DNA of 50,391 nt. It comes from Welwitschia mirabilis (Eukaryota > Gnetophyta > Gnetopsida > Welwitschiales). The first letter of the stretch is position 1. Every line of letters begins with the position of its first letter. Below, piece after piece: positions 10,371-22,200 of the stretch. The notes under the pieces are model-generated. The model was not told where the DNA came from and made no database searches. It saw only the letters and a list, made by a program, of their open reading frames with translations. The position numbers and the translations under genes are program-made. The stretch covers positions 253,300,595 through 253,350,985 of the forward strand of contig JBOZIK010000001.1 of the NCBI GenBank assembly GCA_051453625.1. Reading direction: 5' to 3'.

Positions 10371-10920
10371 CAGTCAGAGTCTTAGGGTTCATAGGAGGGT
10401 CCATTGGTGATCCGTCGATGTCCGAGACCAGTGAAAGTGCCTTTTCCCGTTTCAGGACAGACGTACGTTGGGATTTTGAATAATGAGGTGGGCGGAAAGG
10501 CACTGTCCTTTGAATCTTTGATCCGTTCAGGAAACAGAAAAGCGAAAAAGGGCGAAAAATGAATAATAAAAAGAGGACCCCAGCACGTGAAAAACTCGGT
10601 TGGCGTGGGTCCCAGAGCCACCGCATCTAGCGGGTGGTGACGGTGCGTGCAGGGCGTGCGTGGCGCAGCTCACAAGCCAAGGGACGTGGTGATATGATTG
10701 AGTGATGGTGACGTGATGCGGGGTAACAGCGATGGCAAAGCAGGTTTTGCTGCTGCAAAGCGACGTTTGAAAATGACGTTCGGGGTATGATAATGAAAGG
10801 GAGGATTTTAGCATCAATGAAATGGAGGCCCATTTAATCAATCGTAAGTATCGTGGGGTTGATCGTTGCTGGTTGGGTGGCCCTTGGCCCTTCGTTTCGT
10901 CTTCCTCACCCAAACGTACT
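10370..10920 (-). promoter_or_regulatory. CpG island with an ACGT-core cluster; possible minus-strand promoter or first exon
   Basis: This roughly 550-bp block is GC- and CpG-rich in an AT-rich setting. It contains eight ACGT cores: 10461 and 10465 (acgtacgt), 10585 (inside G-box cacgtg 10584-10589), 10684 (inside gacgtgg), 10711, 10763, 10776 and 10914. ACGT clusters are known bZIP/ABRE sites in plants. Read on the minus strand it resembles a promoter running into a CT-rich leader, with ORFs of 128, 114 and 79 codons that I cannot identify. A minus-strand ATG near 10399 opening MDPPMNPKT could begin a short first exon, but no matching downstream exon was found. It could also be a distal element of the GA2-oxidase gene. 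Confidence 0.35.
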
Positions 10921-13900
10921 TGAGAGTTTGAGATTCCTTTCTTTCTATTTGATCAAATGCATCCATGTTTTAACATTTTTTTGAAATTAAAATTTGAGAA
11001 TAGGTCTCTTTGGAGAAATTCCTATGGTATAGTTGGGCTATCTTATTGTGAGTTTGATTCTTAAAAAGGTTTTATGATAACCACAAAAAAGTGAAAAAAA
11101 AATTGAGGGTAAAATTTGTTGCAAACATCTATCTATAAGGATAGTATTGTAGGACTTATAGATACTTTTCTTTAGTCCTTCGTAGGGAATCGTAGTTTGC
11201 TCCTTTAGTTAGTCTAACTAAAACTTGAGTCAACAATATGGGGTTTAAATAAAGGAGACAATACAAAGAAAGTGTAAAATGTTTATGATATTGTATTTCA
11301 TATGCTTTACAAACTGTCCTTTCAAATTTTTTTTTTAAAATAAATCTTCCACTTTTATACATTTGTAAAGTATCTAATACAACAAACATCATATGCAAGT
11401 ATATTGATTGTGTATAAGTACGTTTATGTTTAGCTTGTTGTCCATTAAAGTTAAACACATATTGGAAGTTTTAGCTAGTGAGAATTAAAGTGGAGTGTTT
11501 AGTTTGAGAAGACATATTGGAATACGGCCCAAAGAAGTCAATAATATACTAGACGGACTCAGCAATCTCTATGCAAAAAGCTAAGACGACTTTAGCTAAG
11601 TAGAACGTTAAGATAAGTAATCTCCTAAGTGTAATCAATAAACAATTGAACACCCTACTTCCAAGAGACATAACTCAAGTAAAAGGATACCTTCAAGATG
11701 CTTTTAAGCTATGATGAATGGAAGATGATGTTATTTATATATGCACCTAGACCAATGGTATAAATTATAGGCCATAGCATACTTATGTTAATGCTTATGT
11801 ACTACAGACCTATGAAACAAATAAAGATTACAAGAAAAATGTTGTTGAAACAAGATAAAGCACTAAGTCAAAAAAAGTATGGAAATCAAACTTGTAATTC
11901 AAGTCTATAGAGTTATGACATTATCAAACCTAGTGGAGGGATTTAGTAAAGTTATATCGGTAGTTAAATCTATCCTACCCTATATGTTAAATTCATCATG
12001 GTTACTGGATGTGTTTANNNNNNNNNNAGTAAAAAGACTCCCTAATATAGTTCAATCTTGTTGATTCTACCTATCTATCATTACATACTTTATCTTCTAC
12101 TTTTATTCTTTCTTTGTAATTTCTTTTATTTTATTTATTTTTATCAGAACAAAAAAGGGAATCATGGTTCCCTTGAAATCATCTTAAAAGACTTGATTGA
12201 ACATCCCTATCTATACAAATAACCAATCAAGATAAAATATGGTATTAGTGTTCATCAACCCAAGGAAACAAAAAATCAAATTGAATATGGGTGAATATTC
12301 AACCTAAACAAGTGTCTAATATACTACAATATCATTGCTTACTTAAGAACTAACAAACATACCTATTATTAAGGAAGAAATAAGTAACTTCCAAAACCAA
12401 AATTATGGAACTAGCTCCATAACCATTGGCTTCCCTAGTAACCTATCATGGATGTTCAATTGTTTCTTGGCTTATTCATATTGAACAAGGGGATCATGTG
12501 AAATGTAGATGCAAGGAAGACATCTCCATTTGAAAGCTTAGAGCTTCCTCAAGATGTTTGTTGTACATAATGGTTCGTTATCAAAGATGTAACAGTTCTA
12601 TTTAATAAAATGGAATGTGTAATAACTAGTACTAATAATTTTCAAACTTTTATAAAATGTTATAAACATGCAACAAATTGGCCGGATTAAAGTTAAAACT
12701 TTGAATCTGCAGGAAATTACCACATTAATGTTAATCGTGACTTGGAAGCTTGACCAAACTTTGGAAACTCACTCTTCCAATTAGGTACTTGAGTACTTTT
12801 ATTGCTTCATTATCTAAATCTTAATCTACTAACTAATGTTCTTCAATGATACCATGTTTAAGATGTCCACTTATTTAATTTCCCAGCTTCTTGAATGCTT
12901 AGGTTTAAAAATTGTTAGTCAATTCATTGTACGCAATTTCTTTTCACATTGGTCATGCCCCCAAAAATTCCATTAAAGATGGTCAATGTCATTCAAAATG
13001 GATCTTCGTGGTTTGAAACATGTCATTAGGCACATTAACGCTACTAAGACAAGTCTTACCTAACTGCAACTTGTTTTTATATTAGAGAAAACCGGATTTC
13101 TATCGAAAGAGTTGAGTATAGGCACTTAGTATCAAGCTTCTAATAGATCTTAACATCTTCCCACTAAAAAGGACAACACCATATATTTGAGAAAGAAGTT
13201 CCTCTTGAGCAATCCAACATATGGCTATAGGATGAACCTTCTCATTATTCATCTAAAAATGTCTCTATATCATTTAATAAGATGCTATGTTAAACATATT
13301 CAGATGATTCTACTCCTTATTAGCACTAAGTTATCCATTGTTGTATTCAATATTTCTCGACAATGACTACTTGAATAGTTATAAAATCTAAGAAGGAAAT
13401 ACAAATTTGTACTTTAGCAAATACTTTTTTTTGCTAGCATGAATGTTCTCAACCTTAGGAGTATCACAAATAGTATCAAAATCAATAGATTCATCTATGA
13501 TGAAAATAAAGAACTGTAAAGGGATTTCAAGAGGCAAATGAAGAAGATATTTAATAGGCCTAGCCTATGTGAATCTAAGGCCTTATGAACAAAACTGTAA
13601 TATGAATAGTAGAAATAAAGCAAACTACTTCCCTCAATGTTTACACATATCTTAACAATAATGTAAAACTTTATAGATACTAAAATCCTAAGCTCTGAGC
13701 TTAACCACAACATAAGTAGAAATCATTGTAATTATCAAAGGGAGAAGAAAATATAAATATTGCAAAGCTAAAGCAATAAGAGGATAAGGACTCGATTCAA
13801 GTTAAGAGAACTAGAGTCCGATCTCACATGAAAGCGTTAACCTTAATAATCCTTTATAGGTATGTGTCATTTCATATGTGAGGATTGGATAACAGGTTAA

Positions 13901-16900
13901 AAAAAGTGAGAGAAGAGATACTTCTGGTGATTAAAGAGAGCAAAATCACAAGCATGGTGTTGTTGATAGTAGGGCAATTAGTCATGGTAAGATTGTGAAT
14001 GTCATAGGGATGGAAAAAACATTAGTTAATGAAATCACTTTTGTAATGATGATTGATTGTGAGACTTTCTCTTTTTAAATGAACAAAATTAAGCCTCTTA
14101 CTCATTCTTTTCTAAGGAACTTAAAGTCCACATAAAGGAAGATACTAAGATACTAAGTTTATTGAAGTTATAAAAATTTAGATCAACTTTACTTCTTCCA
14201 GTAGTAGCTAGGAGTTCACAAAACTTCCTTGTAAAAGAGCTAAGATGTAGGTTCTTTATTATCTCTATTCGTAATTACGTAAAGAAAAGGTTTACAAAGG
14301 TAAAGTTATTGTTATTAATAAGGCTTTTGACAAGATTATGAAATTGGGATAATCCTTTGCTTCCCGTAGGGATTACAAGCTATGCAAGCTTAGACTAAGT
14401 TTGCTCACTGTCTGGATGGAGAGCTTCAAATGCACAAATAAGTCATTCATTGTGTTACTCTCCATAAAATGGACGTGGCCATTAACAAGGTTTAAAGAGT
14501 TTTTCCCATTTTCACATATGGTACTAGAGTAATAGCCCTTAGACCTGATCCTGTAGTTGTTGGTTTAGGTATACGTTATTGAATGGGTAACACCTCACTT
14601 AATGTCTTTAATTCTTCTCCCTTGCTTGTTCGGACGCGTTTATTCCATCCTTTTATAAACCCACTCTGGCTTGTGAGGTCAACCCTCATCTACACATATG
14701 CACATACAATACAAGAACTTAATATGATACTTTCCCTCTCTTATGACAATACTAGTTTCCTTCTCTGTGAAGCCTAATACAATAGTCCCTAGTAAATGTA
14801 CCTGTCAGGTTAAACTGAGCTTCTTATTTTCCATTGAAGAAACCTACAGGTAGGTTTACATACATTACCAAAAATCCATAATAAATTTTTTTGTTTATTT
14901 AGACGTATTCCAAAATTATGTTTTAGACAATGAAATGAAACCAATATTTGTTTTGGCAACTAATTATGTCATAAAAACAATTCATGGAATAACTTACAAG
15001 CCTTCATATGGGGGATCTATCCACCCACTAGACCACTTACTTATCACCTCAACAATATGTACAATAATGAATAAAGACATCAGACTTTAAATATTTTAAA
15101 CACTTGATGTGATGATGACGATACCAGAATTGGATGGAAAGATTATAATTATGACAATGGATATGGATGGAACACATTTGCTACCATAATAGCTTTGTAA
15201 TAGGAAAATGCAAAAGATATTTGTCTATGGAGAGGGGTGTTCATTCTTATAAAAACGATGTATAAAATTAAGAACTAAATAGAAACACAACCAACATATA
15301 ATGAATTATGTGGTAAAGTTCTTTCATGTAGAGTGAAACATCCATAAGATGCATAACTCAAAGTGGCACCTTCAAGATAACAATACAAGGATCCACAAGT
15401 ATGAGCACTATGCAAGAGTAGATATTATGATTCCCAAATAGTAAAAGAAGGGTACAAATAAAATCTCAATAGCCCCAAAACCTAAAAAGCCATTAATTTT
15501 TCCCCCTTTAATACATAATTTCCCTTATGTAGCTTTTTCTCAACTTACATTGCTTCTAATTCCAAAAGAAGTGTCTTCCACTTGAAAAAGTGGACCAATT
15601 TGTTGACAATCAAAACCCATAAATATTAAAATAAATAATTATTTTTATGTAGAGGTCTGTCTAACATGTTCTTTAATCTCCTTTATGTAATCCTTTAGGT
15701 TTAGCCCTATTCCTATTAAGCTTTTAGACTAACTTCTTTGATAGAGTTAAATTGCTTTCATTTTCATTTTTTTTCTTGGAAAAAAATAATTTTTCAACAA
15801 AATAAAGTAGCAATGCCTAAATGTGGTTTTCTCTTAAGTGAATCTACTATTATTGGTATGGACATTTATATTAATATAACCTTCTAGGTTTTAATCTCTA
15901 ATTACATCATGTAATTCCTCATTTAGATTAATGTGAATCTTTTGAAGAGGCCTTTCTTTACCATAACTTTGTAACCTATTGCATCTTCATTGTGGACAAC
16001 CTTCCTATCATTGTGCTGCCACAATCAAGGCACAACATATTTGGATGTACTAATCATATACATAACCAATTGCAAATATGAAAAAGTGACATTCGTAAAC
16101 ATCTTGTTATGCAACTTTAAGGCATTATAAACTACTTTTACACTCGAAACATGCAACCTCCATTCTTTTATTCCAACAAGTCATGCATAAAAAGTAACCT
16201 TCCTCAAAAACTTTGTGTAACTTCGTCGTTGATCAGGCTTAGTTCTCTCTCATTTTAAGGTAAATTTCTCAAATGTTAATTCAAACATATACACTAATAA
16301 AAGTTTATATGATTTCTAGAGTTTAACAATCAAATCCCTAAAATTTAGAATACACAAATTTAAGAAATTGGAATGTCAATAATGTTTGTTCATATTAATT
16401 TTGGCCTACTTAAATCAAAATGCACCCATTATGGAAATTGCAAAGTGCTGGTCCTTCACCTATGTTGTCAACATAAAAAGTGAAAAACTATTAACCACAA
16501 GAGGTCTACATTCTTCAGAAGGTTTTATGAATCTTTTGTATGAATAAGCTCCTATATTTTGGAAGAACTCTTTGCACTATGCATTTTGAGAGTCCCTATA
16601 GTTTCCTTCTCAATTTTCCTACTGCTTTAGAGATGGAGAATCTGGAACACTAGTTTTCACTCTTCCTATTAGTCAGCTTCTTTGTATGATTTCCTTTTAT
16701 TCTCCCAATTGAGCTTAAGGTTTGTTCACATTGGAGAAGATACTTCTAAATCTTCTAACGATTACAACCTCTTAAGTGTAGGTATTGATTTCAATTTAAA
16801 ACTCACAAGATAAAAAGTAGCGTTAAGATGTACCAGGGTTGACTTCATATTTTTTAAATGTCAAACTCTATTAAGTACAAAATGAAAAACAATTACAAGA

Positions 16901-18100
16901 TGTACAACAATGCGTGCTTAAATGATAATATAAGTAAGAATTGATGTGTATTCAAATGTAAATCAAATAAAACATAATGAAAAAGGAGATAAGCAAGAGA
17001 CTACATAAGGCAAAGAATTAGATCTACTATGGGACATCATTAATTCGAACTTGAATATTATTTAGGAAAGTGGAGTTTTGATTAAAATAACTCACAAGGA
17101 ATGACACGTCATGTTGAAAAGAGAGATGTTAGTATTGATGCTAAAATCCTCACTAGAGACTAATGTGGTAGGTTTAAAATGGTGTTGTACCAAAAAAACA
17201 TTATTAATATAGAAACTTGAACAAGTAAAAAGCTCATGTTTATCACATAAAGATACCCATAAATTCATGTTGGGTTCAATAAAAGTCACTTGTCCATGAA
17301 GCACAAATGAAAGCTTGTTGACCCCTAAAACACACAATGCCACAAATAGAATGAAAGCTTTATCAAATAGATGTTAAGTCAACTTTCCTACACGAGTTAA
17401 ATGAACTAATCTGTATAGAACCATGACAAGAGTATTGAGTTAGCTCGAATATTGTATGTAAGCAAATTGACTTTATGCTCAAATATGATGTAGGTTAGTG
17501 TTGACTTTATCATAAAGATCTCACCCCATAAAAGAATTGCTTTCAAGGCTAGGATTTGAAATAGCCCCATTTACTACTAGCTTGTTCATCCATTTTAAAT
17601 ATCACATATGATAATATTTGTGTATCTTATGTTATTGAATTGTCACTAACTTGCCAAAGCATCACACATGTATGAGCATTTAAATTTGATTTCATAGAGA
17701 CTTAAACTATTTGGGATTGATTTAGCATATTTCAAACAAAAAAAAATCAATAGAATAAAACCATACATGTTTCCCAATAAAAAGATGTAAATAACATTTT
17801 GTGATACTCCAAAATTGGAAATAGTAATTAATGTAGGGTATGTTCATTGTAAAATGTTCCTGTTGTATCTTCCTAGATAATTGGAAAACTACAATATGTG
17901 TTCACAAACATTATCCATCTAATATGCAATAAATATTTTTCTTTCTATTCTTATGACAACCAATAGCTATACACATGTGGCAATTACGCAGACTTTACGA
18001 TACCTTAAAAAGAATCCTAAATCACACATTATATCCATAAGATCTTCTTTCAAGAGGATTGCCTACATAAATCCTAACTCAAGAGGTGATCAATCACTTT
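10921..18100. other. Long AT-rich stretch of unidentified, degraded repeats
   Basis: No ORF exceeds about 100 codons and none is recognisable. The texture (AT-rich, CpG-poor, TG/CA-rich) fits ancient retrotransposon sequence. A motif resembling a tRNA-Met primer-binding site (tggtactagagtaatag, 14519-14535) hints at one LTR boundary, but no paired LTR was found. A 10-base N gap lies at 12018-12027. Confidence 0.5.
12018..12027. other. Assembly gap (10 N)
   Basis: Ten N bases interrupt AT-rich intergenic sequence. Ten is probably a conventional length, so the real missing length is unknown. Confidence 0.95.
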
Positions 18101-19128
18101 TTGCCTAGAGCAGGTTATTTTATATTTCACTGAAGACTCTTTATTTCATGCAAAGTGCAAAATAACATATTGCATTCTACGACGAGGACATATTACTAGT
18201 GTTGGATGATACTATCAACTGCTATAGTTAAGAGAATTACTACTTTGTCATAATATGTAGGTAGGGATAAGACCAGGTCAAGGTTGGTTTGACATGAGAA
18301 TAAAATTGAGGAACCGCTTTCAGGCAGGAAAATCCTAAGGCAAGGGTTTGATTACTTCATCAGCAGCCTATACCTTCGTTTTCGTCAAAGACCCCATCCT
18401 CTTTAGTATTTTGTTACGAGTGTAATTCACACTTTTTACACCTAGAAAATGAAACTCAAACTGCACTAGAATGGCTCAAGGATTGTTCAAGCTTCTAGCA
18501 GCTGAAAGTTATTAACTGAAGCTCAAGCAATCTGAACCACTATCTCTATAGTCATATTGAGCTAAAATAGTCTGCGAGAACTTAAATTTAAAAGATTATC
18601 TATCCATGGAAAGATAAGGGTGACTTTAAGTAGTGCTTCAATAATGCAATTTCCTCAACTTGTTCGCAATGAAGTTCAGCTAACTCTAAACAATGCCATA
18701 GATTTTTAACCCCAAACTGCTTGCATTTCTTGTTAATTAAGTTATTACTCTTATTTGGTGGAGCCGTAATGGAATGTTCTGTTCAAAGCAAAAAGGATTG
18801 TTTTAGACACATTATCAAGGCTTTATGTCATGCAAAAAACGCCTTGGCTTATGGAAAATTATCATCATTGTAAGTGGCAGCAAGTGCATTCATTACAAAA
18901 CAAAACAAAACCAAAAAATGTAATAGAAAATTTAAATGGAGAAAGGACCTGAGAAATCGTTTTGCACACAGCTCAAGCCTAGATTTGCTAGATACAAAAT
19001 AGCTTAAAGCATCATCCCAAATTTTCTCCACACGTGAACCTAAGATGTGATTTGACATTAGATGATTAGTATCTAGAAGCCAATGGATATTAATGCAATG
19101 GTTATGGGCTTTCGTAAGCAAACAATGG
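18101..19128 (-). other. 3' flank / possible 3' UTR of the SPOUT methyltransferase gene
   Basis: This lies immediately downstream (minus strand) of the stop codon at 19129-19131. It is less repeat-like than the DNA to its left. A minus-strand AATAAA (plus tttatt, 18140-18145) is the clearest polyadenylation hexamer but is almost 1 kb from the stop. A minus ORF at 18849-19217 overlaps the last exon in another frame and is not considered real. Confidence 0.35.
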
Positions 19129-19203
19129 CTATCTCCTCGTTCTATTGCAGGTTGCTCTTCTAATAGGATCACTAAAATATTGGAGAGAGATAAGAATGGC
19201 CTC
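19129..19203 (-). CDS. SPOUT1-like last exon
   Basis: Acceptor gtaacaacag|gaggcc. It encodes EAILISLQYFSDPIRRATCN and RTRR, then TAG (plus 19129-19131). EA(I/M)xISLQYF.(D/E)PI is the usual C-terminal sequence of plant members. The preceding intron is only 75 bp, in strong contrast to the 19-kb intron of the same gene. Confidence 0.87.
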   Translation of the reverse strand, partial: EAILISLQYFSDPIRRATCNRTRR

Positions 19204-22200
19204 CTGTTGTTACACAATCAAACATCACTAAAACATAGAACAGCAAAAAGAAAGATAGGAAAATGCAGACATAAATACCTCTGTTCGTATTGTCCGACTT
19301 CCTTGATTAGGGCATACATTCAGGTAACTATTAAAAAGCTGCCTCACATTCTTTCCCTACATGATGTAACATTGTAACCAATATCAAAGAAAACAAATGG
19401 ATGGGAAAGATCAATCATAAGGGATGTAAGGTGCAAATTTTGTTGGCTATTAAGAACAAGAAACATGAAAGAAAATAAAATAAGTTATTTACAAACAAGG
19501 AAACAAATATTAATAAACATGAACATTACTCCAATGGCAACCAATGTTTCAAATTAAGACAGAGTGCTTCAAGTCAAAATTCAAAGCAAACTTTGATGCA
19601 TTTAACAAACTTGGATATGCATGCATATGGAACATGAAGAAAGGACTGAAAGCAGTTCTATGCATAGTTTTAGGAAGTGCATTGAAGGCCTGTATCATTT
19701 TCTTTTGTTTTTGAGGTTTACTTAATCACATGGAATCATTTTCTGGAATCATGTGGAATTGTAACATTTAGAAAATACAGAAATAGTAATTTTCAAAAGA
19801 TCATGAACAAATGTCAAAATCCTCAATATAATATAGTCTAATTCATCAGAGAATGAGAAGTAGAAAGCATATAGCACATAAGCAAGCATGATGACGATCA
19901 ACTACACTGAATATTGCCATCAAACATGACCATGAATGTGTTTGTTGTAAGGCATACAATTGCTTACTGAAGATATTCCCCCTCTTCCTCAATTTCCCCC
20001 TCGAAATCAACCTGTGAATTGATAAATGTTTTTATTTTTGCTAAAAGGCACTTATAAGCCTCACAAGTGGGTTTTTAGTCCGTCCATTCTTTACTTTTTA
20101 TGTTTGTATTTATTTTTAATCAATATGACTCTGCACTGTCCGGAATTGCAATTCTAGGTGGAACCGTGAATTCACTTCAGAATTGCAATTCTGACCAAAT
20201 CGTGACTCTGCTTTGAATTGAAGCCTTTTTTTTCCAAAAAAGGATTCAAGTTGCAATTCCTCAAGACTCCTAAAACTATGGCTCTATGCAAAAGAAATGA
20301 TTTTTGGGATCCAAAGCAAAATCATGTGTTTCGCATGGAGAGAAATAATGTTGGAAAATAAAAAAATCTTGATAGCTAGCAAAAAGCATTAACTAAATAG
20401 AGGCATTTTTATATAAAAACATTTTTATTTTATAAAAATATAGAAAACAACTTGCTTGTTCTAACTTTTTGCAAAGAAAGAACAAAATCGTTTTTCCTTT
20501 TTGCTTGATACTTGCATTGGACCAACATACCCATGTTTTCCCTGAAGACCGAGGGTGGAAACTATGGGTTTTATAGCAAATTGACAACAATACAATGATC
20601 TGCCCCTTTGTCATTTGATGGTGCACAGGCCACCAAAGGAGGCATATAAAACCTGTCTCCCCCTTCCCATCAACAAATTCAGTTTTCTCCAAAGGCAGAA
20701 AAACTCCATTGCATGGCGTAGTCCATGTGAATTTAGATCAAGATGTTCAATACCAAACCCATATAACAGCATTATGTAAAAAAATAAAAACAATAGGTTC
20801 ATTATAGGAAAAGTATAGCATTATGGAAAAAAACAAGGGATTCTCTACATCAATTGGATCATTAGCTTTGGTGCCACTGGTTGGACCCCTTGATACATTT
20901 TGCTGCCTTCTAATATTCAACTTTAGCGAGGAGAAATCATAGATGCAACATAACATTTGAAGTGGGCCTCTATGCTATTAGAGCCATGGTAAACATCAAC
21001 CAATATGTGATCCACCACAAATGAGTTGAGAGTGAATAACCTTCAGAATGCTTATACAAAGCTTCACAAGTACTTCATCCTGTGAACAACTTTTGAGTCA
21101 ACTTCATCCACCATTTGTTCGCGTGCAACCCAAGATTGAAACTGACCAACTTGAAATAGTCCACTCCTTTAAGCCTTGCATCTCGATGTACTTGTCCACA
21201 TGATGGAGCTTATATTTATGGTTGTGTTCAGATAGGTTGCCTAGATGCAAAGGTGATCTAGCATGTTCACTATTTTGGTTATGATTTCTAGAATCTTCAA
21301 CCCTCATGCAAAGACACCACGTGCTTTGTAGAACTACACCTATTGTCACTTGGACACTTTGCATCTCATCTATTGACCTTGTCCATAACTTCTCCAATGC
21401 TCAGTGGTTCTTACTTCCAAGAGTGGAAATAACCTCCAAAAACTTCTACATGTGCTCTTAATGTTGTCTTCTAGCGTAAACGTGTTCTTCTTTGGGCACA
21501 TCATGATCACCTTACACTTATACACTTAACATGTTGGTGATCCTCATGAAGAAGGGTGCTTTCTTTTACATAAAAAAGTTCAATAACTATTACATCCATA
21601 TTATCCCATGTGCTTATACTTACACCTAATAATTCCTAACACAAATAACTTGAAATTTGTTAGTTTTCTTCTTAATACCCCCTTTCTTCCCGCAACCGCA
21701 TTACAAGGGGTTCAAAAAAAAAAGCGGAAAAGGAAAAAGAAAAGAAAAGAAAAGCAAAAAAAACCACAACACATGCACAAGTATTACTTCTAATGTTGCC
21801 CTACTTGCTCTTAGACCAATATCCATTTGAATTTTCTTAAAACTCCTCATTAGCTTTTTGTCTCATATTGTGTGACATATTACATCAAATTATGACCACA
21901 CATTCCTATGCCATGCAACGTCATATTATCTTGATTATCTAATGTGTCACCTACTAGACCTTGTTGATTGTAGTGTGTACAACATTGTTGCACTATGACC
22001 CTACATTATTGCGATGACATATGATCTCATTCATTAGGGCTTGCATTATGCAACATAGGTTGACTTAGCTTACTATGTTGTACTACTTTACATTATAGTC
22101 AAACATTATAATTTGATGTCACTACTACCATCCTATTAAGTTAGATTGTGACATAGTGGTTCACATCATGGGAATTTTTATTTTTTATTTTCTGAAACAC

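Noticed and set aside
14519-14535. Primer-binding-site-like tggtactagagtaatag
   Set aside because: It is an imperfect match with no LTR pair or coding remnant around it, so no element is called.
18849-19377. 122-codon minus ORF and 94-codon plus ORF
   Set aside because: They overlap the last two SPOUT exons in other frames or strands; the spliced model explains the conservation.
20393-21397. Minus-strand ORFs of 63-99 codons in the D/E intron
   Set aside because: No recognisable family, no splice signals fitting the host gene, and typical chance length for AT-rich DNA.
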